Counted from the stretch's first letter, positions 26,879 through 36,144 are shown. The stretch: DNA of 64,000 nt from Sphingomonas elodea ATCC 31461 (GCF_000226955.1 NZ_AGFU01000067.1:1-64000), one strand, 5' to 3'. Numbers and translations: made by a program. The notes: generated by a model not told the origin, from the sequence alone.

Positions 26879-27364
26879 TCACTGCCCCTTGGGCAGCTTG
26901 ATCCCCAGCAGCACCAGCCGTTCGCCGGTGATGCCGAACCAGTGCGGCACGCCCGCCGGTACCAGGATCACGTCGCCGGGGCCAAGCGTGCGGGTGGTGC
27001 CGCCCTCGATCCGGCTGCCCTCGACCAGCGTCGGGTTGCGCGTCTGCGGGTCCGGCATGGTGCCGCCGGAGACCAGCGTGCCCGCGCCCTCCAGGACGAT
27101 CGCATATTCGGCCTGGTCGGGATGGAACGCCGGCTTGCCGGGCTTCTTCCATATCTCGATCGCGGCGATGTTGCTGCCGTCGCGCACCACCGGCTTCCAG
27201 GCGAAGCCCTGGTCGGGCTTCATCTCGGCGAGCATCGCCTTGAGCTGGGCCTGGACGTCGCGGTCGCCGGCGAAGCTGGTCGGATCGGCGGTCGTCTGCG
27301 CGGAGGCCGGCAGGGCCGCGGCGAGCAACGGCGCCGCCGCAAGGGCGCGGATCAGGATCTTCAC
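26879..27364 (-). CDS. Exported cupin-domain protein
   Basis: A 161-residue protein with a signal peptide ending LPASAQT and a single cupin barrel. Cupin motif 1 is in HPDQAEYAIVLEGAGTLVSG and motif 2 in GPGDVILVPAGVPHWFG, with several plausible metal-binding His/Glu. I chose the GTG at 27364 because GGGGAGAG lies at the right distance; the ATG 15 bases upstream has no Shine-Dalgarno. Reaction unknown. Confidence 0.72.
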   Translation of the reverse strand: MKILIRALAAAPLLAAALPASAQTTADPTSFAGDRDVQAQLKAMLAEMKPDQGFAWKPVVRDGSNIAAIEIWKKPGKPAFHPDQAEYAIVLEGAGTLVSGGTMPDPQTRNPTLVEGSRIEGGTTRTLGPGDVILVPAGVPHWFGITGERLVLLGIKLPKGQ

Positions 27365-27431
27365 GGCAACTCTCCCCATAGCTGTTTGAGAACGCTCGGC
27401 GTTCTGTTGCGGGCAGCTTGGCACAGCCGCA

Positions 27432-28325
27432 TCACCCCCGCCAGCGCAGCCTGTCCACCAGCAGGGCGAAGGCGGGCGTCGGCTGGCGGCGGCTCGGGTA
27501 ATAGAGATGGTAGCCGGCGAAAGGCGGCGAGAATCCGGTCAGCACCGCCTCCAGCGCGCCGCTGTCGAGATGCGGCTGTACTGCCGCGTCGGGCAGGCAG
27601 GCGATGCCGAACCCGTCCAGCGCGGCCTGCAGGATCGGGAAGACCGAGGAGAAGGTGAGCGGCCCTTCCACCCGCACCCTGCGCTCGCGGCCGCCCTCCT
27701 CGAACTCCCAGGCATAGAGGCCGCCATAGGTCGGCAGCCGCAGGTTGAGGCAGGCATGGGCGGTGAGCTCCTCGATCGCCTGCGGTCGCCCGGCGCGTTC
27801 GAAATAGGCGGGCGAGGCGACCGCCAGCATCCGCGCATCGGGCCCGATCGGCACCGCCACCATGTCCTTGGCGATGATGTCGCCGAAGCGCACCCCGGCA
27901 TCGAACCGCTCGGCGACGATGTCGGTCAGGCGATAGTCGGTATCGACCTCGACGCGGATGTCCGGGAATTCGCGCAGGATCGGCGCGAGGCGCGGCCAGA
28001 GCAGCGTCTGCAGCGAAAGCTCGTCGGCGCTGATCCGGACGAGGCCCGCCGGCTTTTCGCGCAGCGCGCTGAGTGCCGCCACTTCCGCCTCGATCTCGTC
28101 GAGCCGGGGGGCGAGCGTGGCGAACAATCGCTCGCCGGCTTCGGTGAGGCTCACGCTGCGCGTCGTGCGGTTGAGCAGGCGCAGGCCCAGCCGTTCCTCC
28201 AGCCCGCGCATCGCATGGCTGAGCGCCGAGGGGGTCACCCCGCTCTGCGCCGCCGCGCGGGTGAAGCTGCGCTGCCGCGCCACCGCGAGAAAGGCGGCGA
28301 GCTCGGAGAGGTGCTGGCGGGTCAT
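27432..28325 (-). CDS. LysR-family transcriptional regulator
   Basis: A 297-residue regulator with the N-terminal winged helix-turn-helix (about 5-62: AAAQSGVTPSALSHAMRGLE) and a LysR substrate-binding domain from about 90. It is divergent from the zinc alcohol dehydrogenase across a 127-base gap carrying a perfect 16-base palindrome, the usual LysR arrangement. Likely controls that dehydrogenase and itself; effector unknown. Confidence 0.88.
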   Translation of the reverse strand: MTRQHLSELAAFLAVARQRSFTRAAAQSGVTPSALSHAMRGLEERLGLRLLNRTTRSVSLTEAGERLFATLAPRLDEIEAEVAALSALREKPAGLVRISADELSLQTLLWPRLAPILREFPDIRVEVDTDYRLTDIVAERFDAGVRFGDIIAKDMVAVPIGPDARMLAVASPAYFERAGRPQAIEELTAHACLNLRLPTYGGLYAWEFEEGGRERRVRVEGPLTFSSVFPILQAALDGFGIACLPDAAVQPHLDSGALEAVLTGFSPPFAGYHLYYPSRRQPTPAFALLVDRLRWRG

Positions 28326-28341
28326 TGCTGAATTCTATTCA

Positions 28342-28357
28342 AAGCTGCATGCAGCTT
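28342..28357. promoter_or_regulatory. Perfect palindrome, candidate LysR operator
   Basis: AAGCTGCATGCAGCTT is fully self-complementary and lies 17 bases upstream of the lysR start and about 95 bases before the dehydrogenase start. Its position would block the LysR promoter, as expected for autoregulation. Confidence 0.55.
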
Positions 28358-28452
28358 CCAGCGTCTAATCGCATGCTGGTGCGTTCCCCACCTTGAGAGG
28401 TCAGGGGCCGTCTGGCCTCGCGCCTTCAACCACCATCCGGGGAATCCAGAAT

Positions 28453-29502
28453 ATGGCCACCAAAGCCTATGGCGCCTATGCCGCCGACAAGCCGCTCGAG
28501 CCGATCGAGATCGAACGCCGCGCGCCCGGTGCGCACGACGTGCAGATCGACATCGCCTATTGCGGCGTCTGCCATTCGGACCTCCACCAGGTCCGCTCCG
28601 AATGGGAAGGCACGCTCTATCCGTGCGTGCCCGGCCACGAGATCGTCGGCCGGGTCAGTGCGGTGGGCGAGCATGTGCGCAAGTTCGCGGTCGGCGATCT
28701 CGTCGGTGTCGGCTGCATGGTCGACAGCTGCCAGCACTGCGCTTCGTGCGACGAGGGGCTGGAGCAATATTGCGAGAACGGCTTCGTCGGCACCTATAAC
28801 GGCCCGACGCCCGATGCTCCCGGCCATACGCTGGGCGGCTATTCGCAGCAGATCGTGGTCAGCGACAAGTTCGTGCTGAAGGTGAACCATGGCGAGGAAC
28901 AGCTCGCCGCGGTCGCGCCGTTGCTCTGCGCGGGCATCACCACCTGGTCGCCGCTGCGCCACTGGCAGGTCGGCCCGGGCAAGAAGGTGGGCATCGTCGG
29001 CATCGGCGGGCTCGGCCATATGGGCGTGAAGCTGGCCCATGCGCTGGGCGCGCATGTCGTCGCCTTCACCACCTCGGAGAGCAAGCGCGCCGATGCGCTG
29101 GCGCTGGGTGCCGACGAAGTCGTCGTCTCGCGCGATGCGGACGCCATGGCGGCGCACGCGAACAGCTTCGACTTCATCCTGGACACGGTGGCCGCCAGCC
29201 ACAATCTGGATGCGTTCACCACCCTGCTGAAGCGCGACGGCACGCTGACGCTGGTGGGCGTGCCCGAGCATGCGCACCCTTCGCCCAACGTCGCGGCGCT
29301 GATCTTCAAGCGCCGCTCGATCGCGGGCTCGCTGATCGGCGGCATCGCCGAGACGCAGGAGATGCTCGATTTCTGTGCCGAGCACGGCATCGTCGCCGAC
29401 ATCGAGATGATCCGCGCCGACGAGATCGAGGCGGCGTACGCGCGGATGCTCAAGAGCGACGTGAAATACCGCTTCGTCATCGACATCGCGTCGATGGGCT
29501 GA
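28453..29502 (+). CDS. Zinc-dependent NAD(P) alcohol dehydrogenase, YahK/cinnamyl type
   Basis: A 349-residue medium-chain dehydrogenase. Catalytic zinc ligands are in CGVCHSD (Cys37) and GHE (His62); structural zinc cysteines are at 93, 96, 99 and 107. The Rossmann loop GIGGLGHMG follows. The sequence fits the YahK/CAD subfamily that reduces a broad set of aldehydes with NADPH. The ATG at 28453 gives the usual MATKAYGAYA start; an in-frame upstream extension has no support. Probably controlled by the divergent LysR protein. Confidence 0.9.
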   Translation: MATKAYGAYAADKPLEPIEIERRAPGAHDVQIDIAYCGVCHSDLHQVRSEWEGTLYPCVPGHEIVGRVSAVGEHVRKFAVGDLVGVGCMVDSCQHCASCDEGLEQYCENGFVGTYNGPTPDAPGHTLGGYSQQIVVSDKFVLKVNHGEEQLAAVAPLLCAGITTWSPLRHWQVGPGKKVGIVGIGGLGHMGVKLAHALGAHVVAFTTSESKRADALALGADEVVVSRDADAMAAHANSFDFILDTVAASHNLDAFTTLLKRDGTLTLVGVPEHAHPSPNVAALIFKRRSIAGSLIGGIAETQEMLDFCAEHGIVADIEMIRADEIEAAYARMLKSDVKYRFVIDIASMG

Positions 29503-29509
29503 GGCTGGG

Positions 29510-29545
29510 GCCGCCCGCCTGCTATGCGGGCGGGCGGCTATTCTT
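29510..29545. terminator. Strong terminator between convergent units
   Basis: GCCGCCCGCCTGC (29510-29522) pairs with GCGGGCGGGCGGC (29526-29538) with one wobble and a 3-base loop, then TATTCTT. It overlaps the stop codon of the small membrane protein gene coming from the other side and can end both transcripts. Confidence 0.7.
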
Positions 29546-29762
29546 CATACCCATCTGGTTGCCGCAGTAGTCGGCGGCCTAGCGTCAGCAGGCCGAACCC
29601 GGCCGCAAAGGGAATCCCGCCCAACGCCATGATCCAGAGCATCATTGGCGTCTGAAAAAGCACGGGCATTGCCATCACGATAGCCGCGAGCGAGCAGAGC
29701 CCGCTGGTGGTCATCGTCAGAATGCCGATGCCGAGCAGCAACCCCCCGAAGAAGCGCTTCAT
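29538..29762 (-). CDS. Small two-helix membrane protein
   Basis: A 74-residue protein with hydrophobic helices at about 5-32 and 40-62 and a charged C-terminus. Its ATG overlaps the stop of the radical SAM gene as ATGA, so it is translated with it. I do not recognise the family. It may be an anchor or accessory subunit for the two upstream enzymes. Confidence 0.6.
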   Translation of the reverse strand: MKRFFGGLLLGIGILTMTTSGLCSLAAIVMAMPVLFQTPMMLWIMALGGIPFAAGFGLLTLGRRLLRQPDGYEE

Positions 29763-31201
29763 GCCAAGGCCCTCCCGCGCGCCAGCACGCCCGCGCCCTC
29801 GGCGCCCGGGCGGTAGAAGCTATTGTAGGTGTCGAAGGGAATGATCTGCCCTTCCGGCGTCACGAAGTGGACGCAGCTGCGCTTCACCGTGCCGAGATCG
29901 AAATTGTAGCGATCGAGGAATTGCTGGATCACCACGCGGAAGCTGTTCGCATAGCTTGTCTCCTGCGGCACCAGCGCCTGGGGCAGGCAGCAGAGCAGAT
30001 CGGCCAGCTTGTCCGCGGTATTGCACTGGGCGGTGGCGAGGCTGAGCAGGTCCAGCACCGCATCGCGCAGCTTCGGATAAGCTTCGTAGCTCACCGTGTT
30101 GGGCCCCTGCAGGATCAGCTCGCGCGGCAGCAGGGACGTGACGGGGGTCACGTCGCGGCCGCTCCGCACGCCGTAGCCGATGCAGATCTGGTCCGGGTTG
30201 CATGGCAGCGGGATCATGTCCTCGGCGGCGAATACCCCCGCTTTCACCACCTCGCGGCGGATCTGGGTGAGCAGCACCCGGTTGGCCTTCGCATCGAACC
30301 CCAGGTTGCGTCCGGCGTCCTGCACCGGCTGGAAGGTCACGCCGCGTACGCACGCCCATTCCAGCGCGTGCCGGACGATGGCGGCAACCTCGCCGTCGTT
30401 CACCCCGCGCTTCACCACCGCGACCAGCGTGGTCGACAGGTCCGCCCGTTCCAGCGCCTCTAGCGCCGCTTGGCGGACGCGGGCGAGGCGGGCGCCGCGC
30501 AGATCCAAAAGCGCATCGTCGTTCAGGCTGTCGAACTGGAGATACACTTCCAGCGCCGGCTTGTAGCTCGCCAACCGTTCCACGAAGGCCGGGTCCTGCG
30601 CGATCCGCACGCCGTTGGTGTTGATCATCACATGGCGGATCGGCCGCCGCTTCACCGCATCAAGGATCTCGAAGAACCGGGGGTGCAGCGTCGGCTCGCC
30701 GCCGGAGAGCTGCAGCAGATCGGGCTCGCCCTCGCTGGCGACCAGCGCGTCGAGCATCGCCTCGATCGTCGACAGCGGCAGATGCGCCCCGTGCTGGTCC
30801 TCCGCATCGGCGAAGCAGACCGGACAGGCAAGATTGCAGGCCGAATTGATCTCGATGATCGCGAGGCAGCTATGCTGCTCGTGATCGGGGCACAGCCCGC
30901 AATCGAACGGGCAGCCCGCCTCGGTGCGTGTCTGGGTGGCGAGGGGCCGGTCGCCGGGCTTCAGCCAGTCCTTCTGCGCGCGCCAATAGGCGAGATCGTC
31001 GCTGATCAGCGTCTTCTGCACGCCGTGGCTGCGACAGCGCTTGAGATAATAGACGCAGTCGTCCTCCACGATGACCTTGGCGGGAACGACCTCAAGGCAG
31101 GTCTCGCACAGGCTGCTCGTCTGGCCGTGGAACAGATAGGGCGCCGCCTTGCGCGGCGGCGGCGCCAGTGCGGTCTCCGCGTGCGATCCAGACAAGGGCA
31201 T
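29759..31201 (-). CDS. Radical SAM enzyme of the MJ0619/tetraether-synthase-like group
   Basis: A 480-residue iron-sulphur enzyme. The radical SAM cluster motif is CNLACPVC (Cys122, 126, 129) followed by the SGGEP motif. N-terminal to it are extra cysteines: CETC at 32-35, Cys56, and CPFDCGLC...C (97, 101, 104, 112). This arrangement, ending in SCLAIIEIN, is what I know from the MJ0619 family, which includes the archaeal tetraether lipid synthase joining lipid tails. More cysteines occur after residue 330. The ATG at 31201 lies 110 bases inside the upstream Lgt-like gene, but the conserved LFHGQTSSLCETC needs a start near there. Function in this organism is unknown; a lipid substrate is inferred from its neighbour. 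Confidence 0.72.
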   Translation of the reverse strand: MPLSGSHAETALAPPPRKAAPYLFHGQTSSLCETCLEVVPAKVIVEDDCVYYLKRCRSHGVQKTLISDDLAYWRAQKDWLKPGDRPLATQTRTEAGCPFDCGLCPDHEQHSCLAIIEINSACNLACPVCFADAEDQHGAHLPLSTIEAMLDALVASEGEPDLLQLSGGEPTLHPRFFEILDAVKRRPIRHVMINTNGVRIAQDPAFVERLASYKPALEVYLQFDSLNDDALLDLRGARLARVRQAALEALERADLSTTLVAVVKRGVNDGEVAAIVRHALEWACVRGVTFQPVQDAGRNLGFDAKANRVLLTQIRREVVKAGVFAAEDMIPLPCNPDQICIGYGVRSGRDVTPVTSLLPRELILQGPNTVSYEAYPKLRDAVLDLLSLATAQCNTADKLADLLCCLPQALVPQETSYANSFRVVIQQFLDRYNFDLGTVKRSCVHFVTPEGQIIPFDTYNSFYRPGAEGAGVLARGRALA

Positions 31202-31874
31202 AGAGGCAGAGTCCCATCATGGTGAGGTGGAAGACGTTGAGCGGGCCGATCAGCGGCGGATAGGGCTTGAGGAATTCCCAGGCGAAGCGCTGCACGGCAT
31301 AGGCCAGGACGAAGGCATGGAAGCCATGGGCCGTGGCCCAGTGCCGCCCGGCCCGCAGCGCGCGGACATAGACGAGCAGGAACAGCGCCATGGCGCAGGA
31401 TTCGTACAGTTGCACCGGATGCCGCGCGATGCCGTCGCCCAGGTCGGTGCCCCAGGGGAGGCTGGTCGGCACGCCATAGGTCTGATCGGCGAGACCCGCG
31501 AACAGGCACCCCCAGCGTCCGACGACGACGCCTAGCGCCAGCGGGACCACGAAGGGCCCGCCGGTCGATCCGCGCACGCCGCGCAGCAGCTTCCAGATCT
31601 CCACCGCGACGATCGCCCCCGCCAGCGCGCCGGCGATCGAATGCGACAGCACTGGCCTTGCGTCCCGCAGGGTGTTGAGCGAGCCGAGCAGCCACGCCCC
31701 CAACGCGCCGCCGATGGCGAGGGTGACGAAATAGCTGGGGTCGGCCTGGCGGGCGAGGCGCTCGACCGCGCCGCGTCGATGAAGGTAGACCCAGCGGCCT
31801 CCCGCCGTCGCGGTTGCCCATGCCGCCACGTCGCCGACATAATGGAGCCAGGGCGCGGTCGGCAGGTGCAGCAT
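31092..31874 (-). CDS. Lgt-family membrane protein (prolipoprotein diacylglyceryl transferase paralogue)
   Basis: A 260-residue membrane protein with about seven helices. Lgt-family signatures are GRWGCLFAGLADQTYG (119-134) and RHPVQLYE (151-158), plus a His at 78 placed like the essential His of Lgt and Arg196. It lacks the usual FINGE form of the signature and a standard Lgt N-terminus, so it is probably a paralogue rather than the housekeeping enzyme. It probably transfers or handles a phospholipid-derived group. The ATG at 31874 has a GGGA upstream and is preferred over a GTG nine bases earlier. It is the first gene of an overlapping set with the radical SAM enzyme. Confidence 0.68.
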   Translation of the reverse strand: MLHLPTAPWLHYVGDVAAWATATAGGRWVYLHRRGAVERLARQADPSYFVTLAIGGALGAWLLGSLNTLRDARPVLSHSIAGALAGAIVAVEIWKLLRGVRGSTGGPFVVPLALGVVVGRWGCLFAGLADQTYGVPTSLPWGTDLGDGIARHPVQLYESCAMALFLLVYVRALRAGRHWATAHGFHAFVLAYAVQRFAWEFLKPYPPLIGPLNVFHLTMMGLCLYALVWIARGDRTGAAAAQGGALSVPRPDEQPVRDLP

Positions 31875-31957
31875 CGGTCCCACGCTAGCGCGTGTCGGTA
31901 CGCACCGGAAGGGTGTGCCGAATTCCCTTTCCGCCTCGCGCGCCCTACATCGCGGGC

Positions 31958-32689
31958 ATGCACCTTCGCGCCGACGCCATCCTGCTCAGTATTCGCGGCC
32001 ATGGCGAGCACGGCGCGATCGTGCGCGCGTTGACCGAGCAGGACGGGGTGCAGCCAGGCTATGTCCGGGGCGGCCGGTCCCGCGCGCTGCGGCCGGTACT
32101 CCAGCCCGCCAATCTGATCCTCGGCGAATGGCGCGCGCGGACCGAGGAGCAGTTGCCGGGGCTTACCGTCGAACTGCTCCACAGCCGCGCGCCGCTGTTC
32201 GGCGAGCCGCTTCCCGCCGCGGCGCTGGTCTGGGTGACGGCGCTCACCGCCGCGACGCTTCCCGAAGCGCTGCCCTATCCGCGACTCCATGCCGCGCTAG
32301 GCGGGGTGCTCGATGCGATCGAGGCGGCACCGGCGGCACGTGGCTGGGCGGTGGCGCTGGTGCGCTACGAACTGCTGTTGCTCGCCGAGCTCGGCTTTGG
32401 TCTCGATCTGGAGCGCTGCGCCGCCACCGGCGCCACCGTGGATCTGGCGTTCGTCAGCCCGAAAAGCGGGATTGCGGTAAGCCGCATCGGCGCGACCGGC
32501 TATGAGTCCCGGCTGCTCGCGCTGCCGCCCTTCCTCACGGAAGGCGGGGCGGCGGACTGGGAGGATATCCTGGCCGGGCTGCGCCTTACCGGCCATTTTC
32601 TGGCACGCGACCTGCTGATCGGCCGGGGCGCCGATCTGTTGGCGGCGCGTGTCCGGTTGGTGGACCGTTTGTTGCGAGCGGTTGCATAA
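31958..32689 (+). CDS. recO: DNA repair protein RecO
   Basis: A 243-residue RecF-pathway protein that loads RecA with RecR on single-stranded gaps. The N-terminal OB fold has the typical start [22 protein letters not shown] and the G-x-R-G-G-RS stretch; the helical C-terminal domain contains the [18 protein letters not shown] segment. The length is normal. The ATG at 31958 gives this start; a longer in-frame extension has no support. Confidence 0.9.
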   Translation: MHLRADAILLSIRGHGEHGAIVRALTEQDGVQPGYVRGGRSRALRPVLQPANLILGEWRARTEEQLPGLTVELLHSRAPLFGEPLPAAALVWVTALTAATLPEALPYPRLHAALGGVLDAIEAAPAARGWAVALVRYELLLLAELGFGLDLERCAATGATVDLAFVSPKSGIAVSRIGATGYESRLLALPPFLTEGGAADWEDILAGLRLTGHFLARDLLIGRGADLLAARVRLVDRLLRAVA

Positions 32690-32742
32690 AGGGTCGCGGG
32701 GCGGCTAAGCGGCGCGCGGATTAGGTGCTGCGCGAGGTTCGG

Positions 32743-33795
32743 ATGTCGCTGATTGCTGTTCTGCCGGGTGATGGAATCGGCCCCGAAGTCACGCGCGAGG
32801 CGCGCCGGGTGATCGAGGCGCTGAACCTCGGGCACAGCTTCGAGGAAGCGCCCGTAGGCGGCGCTGCCTATCTCGCCTCGGGCCATCCGCTGCCGGAAGC
32901 CACGCTGAACCTGGTCAAGCGCGCCGATGCGGTGCTGTTCGGCGCGATCGGCGATCCGCGGTTCGAGAAGCTGGAACGCCATCTGCGTCCCGAAGCGGCG
33001 CTGCTCGGCATCCGGAAGGCCTTGGGCCTGTTCGCCAATCTGCGCCCGGCGATGCTGTTTCCCGGCCTGGAGGACGCCTCGCCGCTCAAGCCGGAAGTGG
33101 TGAACGGCCTGGAGATCGTCATCGTCCGCGAACTGATCGGCGACGTCTATTTCGGCGAGAAGGGGCTTCGCACCACGCCGGAGGGCCTGCGCCAGGGCTA
33201 TGACGTGATGAGCTATAACGAAGAGGAAGTGACGCGGATCGCCCGTGTCGGCTTCGAGATGGCCAAGCGTCGCCGCAAGAAGCTCTGCTCGGTCGATAAG
33301 GCGAACGTGCTCGAAACCTCGCAGCTGTGGCGCGACGTCGTCACCGCGATGGGCGCGGAATATCCCGAGGTCGAGCTGACCCATATGTATGTCGACAATG
33401 CCGCGATGCAGCTGGTGCGCGCGCCGGCCAGCTTCGACGTGATCGTCACCGGCAACCTGTTCGGCGACATCCTCAGCGACCAGGCGAGCATGTGCGCCGG
33501 CTCCATCGGCATGCTGCCCTCGGCGTCGCTCGCCGCCTGGTCGGGCGCGAACGGCATGTACGAGCCGATCCACGGCAGCGCGCCGGACATCGCCGGCCAG
33601 GGCAAGGCGAACCCTTGCGCCGCCATCCTTTCCGCGGCCATGCTGCTCAGGCACTCGCTGGCCGACGAAGCATCGGCGCAGCGCATCGAAAAAGCGGTTG
33701 CCGCAGCGCTCGCCAAGGGCGCGCGGACGGCCGATCTCGGGGGCAATCTTTCAACAACCGCGATGGGGGATGCGGTGCTGCTGGAGCTTCAGTGA
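32743..33795 (+). CDS. leuB: 3-isopropylmalate dehydrogenase
   Basis: A 350-residue NAD-dependent enzyme of leucine synthesis. The N-terminus [10 protein letters not shown], the Mg/substrate region [12 protein letters not shown] and the signature [19 protein letters not shown] are all present. GAGG upstream supports the ATG at 32743 rather than a GTG 18 bases earlier. The stop overlaps the next gene's GTG start. Confidence 0.95.
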   Translation: MSLIAVLPGDGIGPEVTREARRVIEALNLGHSFEEAPVGGAAYLASGHPLPEATLNLVKRADAVLFGAIGDPRFEKLERHLRPEAALLGIRKALGLFANLRPAMLFPGLEDASPLKPEVVNGLEIVIVRELIGDVYFGEKGLRTTPEGLRQGYDVMSYNEEEVTRIARVGFEMAKRRRKKLCSVDKANVLETSQLWRDVVTAMGAEYPEVELTHMYVDNAAMQLVRAPASFDVIVTGNLFGDILSDQASMCAGSIGMLPSASLAAWSGANGMYEPIHGSAPDIAGQGKANPCAAILSAAMLLRHSLADEASAQRIEKAVAAALAKGARTADLGGNLSTTAMGDAVLLELQ

Positions 33796-34895
33796 GCCAA
33801 ATCCTGCTCGAACTCGCGATCGTTATCCCCACGTTCAACGAACGCGCCAATGTTCCCCTGTTGATCGCCAAGCTGGATGCTGCCCTTGCCGGCCGTGCCT
33901 GGGAGGCGATCTTCGTCGACGACGACAGCCCAGACGGCACCGCGCAAGCGGCGCGGGAGATCGCGCGGGTGGACAGCCGCGTGCGCGTGATCCAGCGGAT
34001 CGGGCGGCGGGGCCTGTCCTCGGCGTGCATCGAGGGGATGTGCGCCACCGCCGCGCCGTGCGTCGCGGTGATCGACGGCGATCTGCAGCACGACGAGACG
34101 CTGCTGCCCAGGATGCTCGACGCGCTGCAGGCGGATGCGGCCCTCGACGTAGTGATCGGCTCGCGCTTCTGCGAAGGCGGCTGCACCGGCGAATGGGACC
34201 GCGAGCGAGTCGCCAAATCGGCCTTCGCGACCAGGCTGTCGCGCCAGGTGCTCAAGGCTGACCTGACCGATCCGATGAGCGGCTTCTTCATGATCCGCAG
34301 CGAGATCGCGCGCGGGCTGGTGCCGGTGCTCTCGGGCATCGGCTTCAAGATCCTGCTCGACATCATGACCGCGAGCCCGAAGCCGCTGCGCTTCCGCGAA
34401 CTGCCCTACACCTTCCGGGTGCGCACCGTGGGCGAGAGCAAGCTCGATTACGTCGTGGCGATGGAATATCTGATCGCGCTGTACGACCGGATGTTCGGCA
34501 AGGTCGTGCCGGTGCGTTTCGCGATGTTCTCCGCGATCGGCGCGATCGGCGCGGCGGTGCATCTGGCGGTGCTGTTCTTGCTGTTCCGCCTGGTGGAGCT
34601 GCCGTTCGTGACCGGCACGATCCTGGCGACGATCATGGCGATGACCTTCAACTTCCTGCTCAACAACGCGCTGACCTATCGCGAGCGTCGGCTGAAGGGG
34701 GCGGGGGCGCTGCTCGCGGGTTGGGTGAGCTTTTGCTTCGTTTGTGGTGTGGGGGCCGCCGCCAATGTCGGGCTCGCGGCATTTCTGCACAACGTGCAGC
34801 ATGGCGACTGGCGACTCTCCGCTCTGGCGGGGATCGGTGTCGCGGCGGTGTGGAATTATGCGCTGTCGTCGCGGTTCGTCTGGGGGCGGTACTAA
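33792..34895 (+). CDS. GT2 glycosyltransferase fused to a GtrA-like membrane domain
   Basis: A 367-residue protein. Residues 1-230 form a GT-A fold of the dolichyl-phosphate mannosyltransferase type ([25 protein letters not shown]); residues ~240-365 are a four-helix GtrA-like domain. Such fusions transfer a sugar to polyprenyl phosphate and may flip it. The GTG start overlaps the leuB stop (GTGA) and has GGAG upstream, so it is translationally coupled to an unrelated metabolic gene. The PMT-like enzyme at 36.2-37.5 kb could use its product. The sugar is unknown. Confidence 0.85.
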   Translation: MSQILLELAIVIPTFNERANVPLLIAKLDAALAGRAWEAIFVDDDSPDGTAQAAREIARVDSRVRVIQRIGRRGLSSACIEGMCATAAPCVAVIDGDLQHDETLLPRMLDALQADAALDVVIGSRFCEGGCTGEWDRERVAKSAFATRLSRQVLKADLTDPMSGFFMIRSEIARGLVPVLSGIGFKILLDIMTASPKPLRFRELPYTFRVRTVGESKLDYVVAMEYLIALYDRMFGKVVPVRFAMFSAIGAIGAAVHLAVLFLLFRLVELPFVTGTILATIMAMTFNFLLNNALTYRERRLKGAGALLAGWVSFCFVCGVGAAANVGLAAFLHNVQHGDWRLSALAGIGVAAVWNYALSSRFVWGRY

Positions 34896-34903
34896 CGGAC
34901 TAA

Positions 34904-35011
34904 AGCCCCTCCCCTTCAGGGGAGGGGTTGGGGTGGGGCAGTGTCTCACCGAGACCAACTTCTGTTCTGGAATCCCTCCACCCCAACCCCTCCTCCAAGG
35001 AGGAGGGGCTA
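34904..35011. repeat. Inverted pair of REP-like intergenic repeats
   Basis: AGCCCCTCCCCTTCAGGGGA and its continuation GGGGTTGGGGTGG (from 34904) recur inverted as CCACCCCAACCCCTCCTCC... ending at 35011. Each copy is itself a hairpin (CCCTCCCC-TTCA-GGGGAGGG type). Similar units are scattered in many alphaproteobacterial genomes. It lies between convergent genes and probably also stabilises or ends their transcripts. Confidence 0.75.
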
Positions 35012-35025
35012 AGATAGGTTTCAGC

Positions 35026-36144
35026 TTACACCAGCTCCGCCAGTGCCGCCGGGCTGAAGCCCTTCAGTTCCTCGCCCGCACCGGCCTGGACCTTCTTCAC
35101 CCAGTTCGCATCGCTGATCAGCGCGCGACCGACCGCGATCAGGTCGAACTCGTCGCGTTCCATCCGCTCGACCAGCTTGTCGAGATCGCTGTGCTGCGAG
35201 GTCTCGCCGCCGAACGCCGCGATGAACTCGCCCGACAGGCCGACCGAGCCGACGCTGATCGTCGCAGCCCCGGTGAGCTTCTTCGCCCAGCCGGCGAAGT
35301 TGAGGCCGTTCTCGCCGTCGACCTCGGGGAATTCCGGCTCCCAGAAGCGGCGCTGCGAGCAGTGCAGTACGTCCGCGCCGGCATCGACCAGCGGCTGCAG
35401 CCACGCGGCCATCTCGTCCGGGGTGGTGGCGAGGCGGGCGCTGTAATCCTGCTGCTTCCACTGGCTGAGGCGCAGGATGACGGGCATGTCCGGGCCCACC
35501 GCCGCGCGTACCGCCTTGACCACCTCGACCGCGAAGCGCGAGCGCTCGGCGATCGTGGCGCCGCCATAGCCGTCCTCGCGGGTGTTGGTGCCGGCCCAGA
35601 AGAACTGGTCGATCAGATAGCCGTGGGCGCCGTGCAGTTCGACCGTATCGAAGCCCAGCTGCTTGGCATCCGCCGCGGCCTTGGCGAAGGCGGCGATGGT
35701 CGCCTCGATGTCCTGCTCGGTCATCGCCACGCCGCGCGGCTTGTCCGGCGCGACCACGCCCGAGGGGCTCTCCACCGGCGCGTCGGGCTGCCAGTTGCGG
35801 TCGGGTCCGACGGTCGAGCCGGTGTGCCAGATCTGTGGCGCCATCTTGCCGCCCGCGGCGTGAACCTCGTCGATCACTTCCTTCCAGCCCGCCAGCGCGG
35901 CATCGCCGTGGAAGAAGGGGATGTTGGGGTGGTTGCGCGAGGCCGGGCGGTCGATCACCGTGCCTTCGGAGAGGATCAGACCCACGCCGCCTTCGGCGCG
36001 GCGGCGATAATAGGCGGCGTTGGCCGCGCCGGGGATGCCCTCGGGCGCGAAGGTCCGCGTCATCGGCGCCATCACGATCCGGTTGGGCAGATCGAGCGAC
36101 TTGATGCGGAACGGACGGAAAAGAACGTCGGTCGACGTGGCCAT
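35026..36144 (-). CDS. NADH:flavin oxidoreductase, Old Yellow Enzyme family
   Basis: A 372-residue FMN enzyme (TIM barrel). LFRPFRIKSLDLPNRIVMAPM at the start, the substrate-binding HGAHGYLIDQFFW near residues 170-183 (histidine pair in OYE is commonly H-x-x-H/N) and the FMN phosphate region DLIAVGRALI are visible. It reduces activated C=C bonds with NAD(P)H; the natural substrate is not predictable. GGAG precedes the ATG at 36144. Confidence 0.88.
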   Translation of the reverse strand: MATSTDVLFRPFRIKSLDLPNRIVMAPMTRTFAPEGIPGAANAAYYRRRAEGGVGLILSEGTVIDRPASRNHPNIPFFHGDAALAGWKEVIDEVHAAGGKMAPQIWHTGSTVGPDRNWQPDAPVESPSGVVAPDKPRGVAMTEQDIEATIAAFAKAAADAKQLGFDTVELHGAHGYLIDQFFWAGTNTREDGYGGATIAERSRFAVEVVKAVRAAVGPDMPVILRLSQWKQQDYSARLATTPDEMAAWLQPLVDAGADVLHCSQRRFWEPEFPEVDGENGLNFAGWAKKLTGAATISVGSVGLSGEFIAAFGGETSQHSDLDKLVERMERDEFDLIAVGRALISDANWVKKVQAGAGEELKGFSPAALAELV

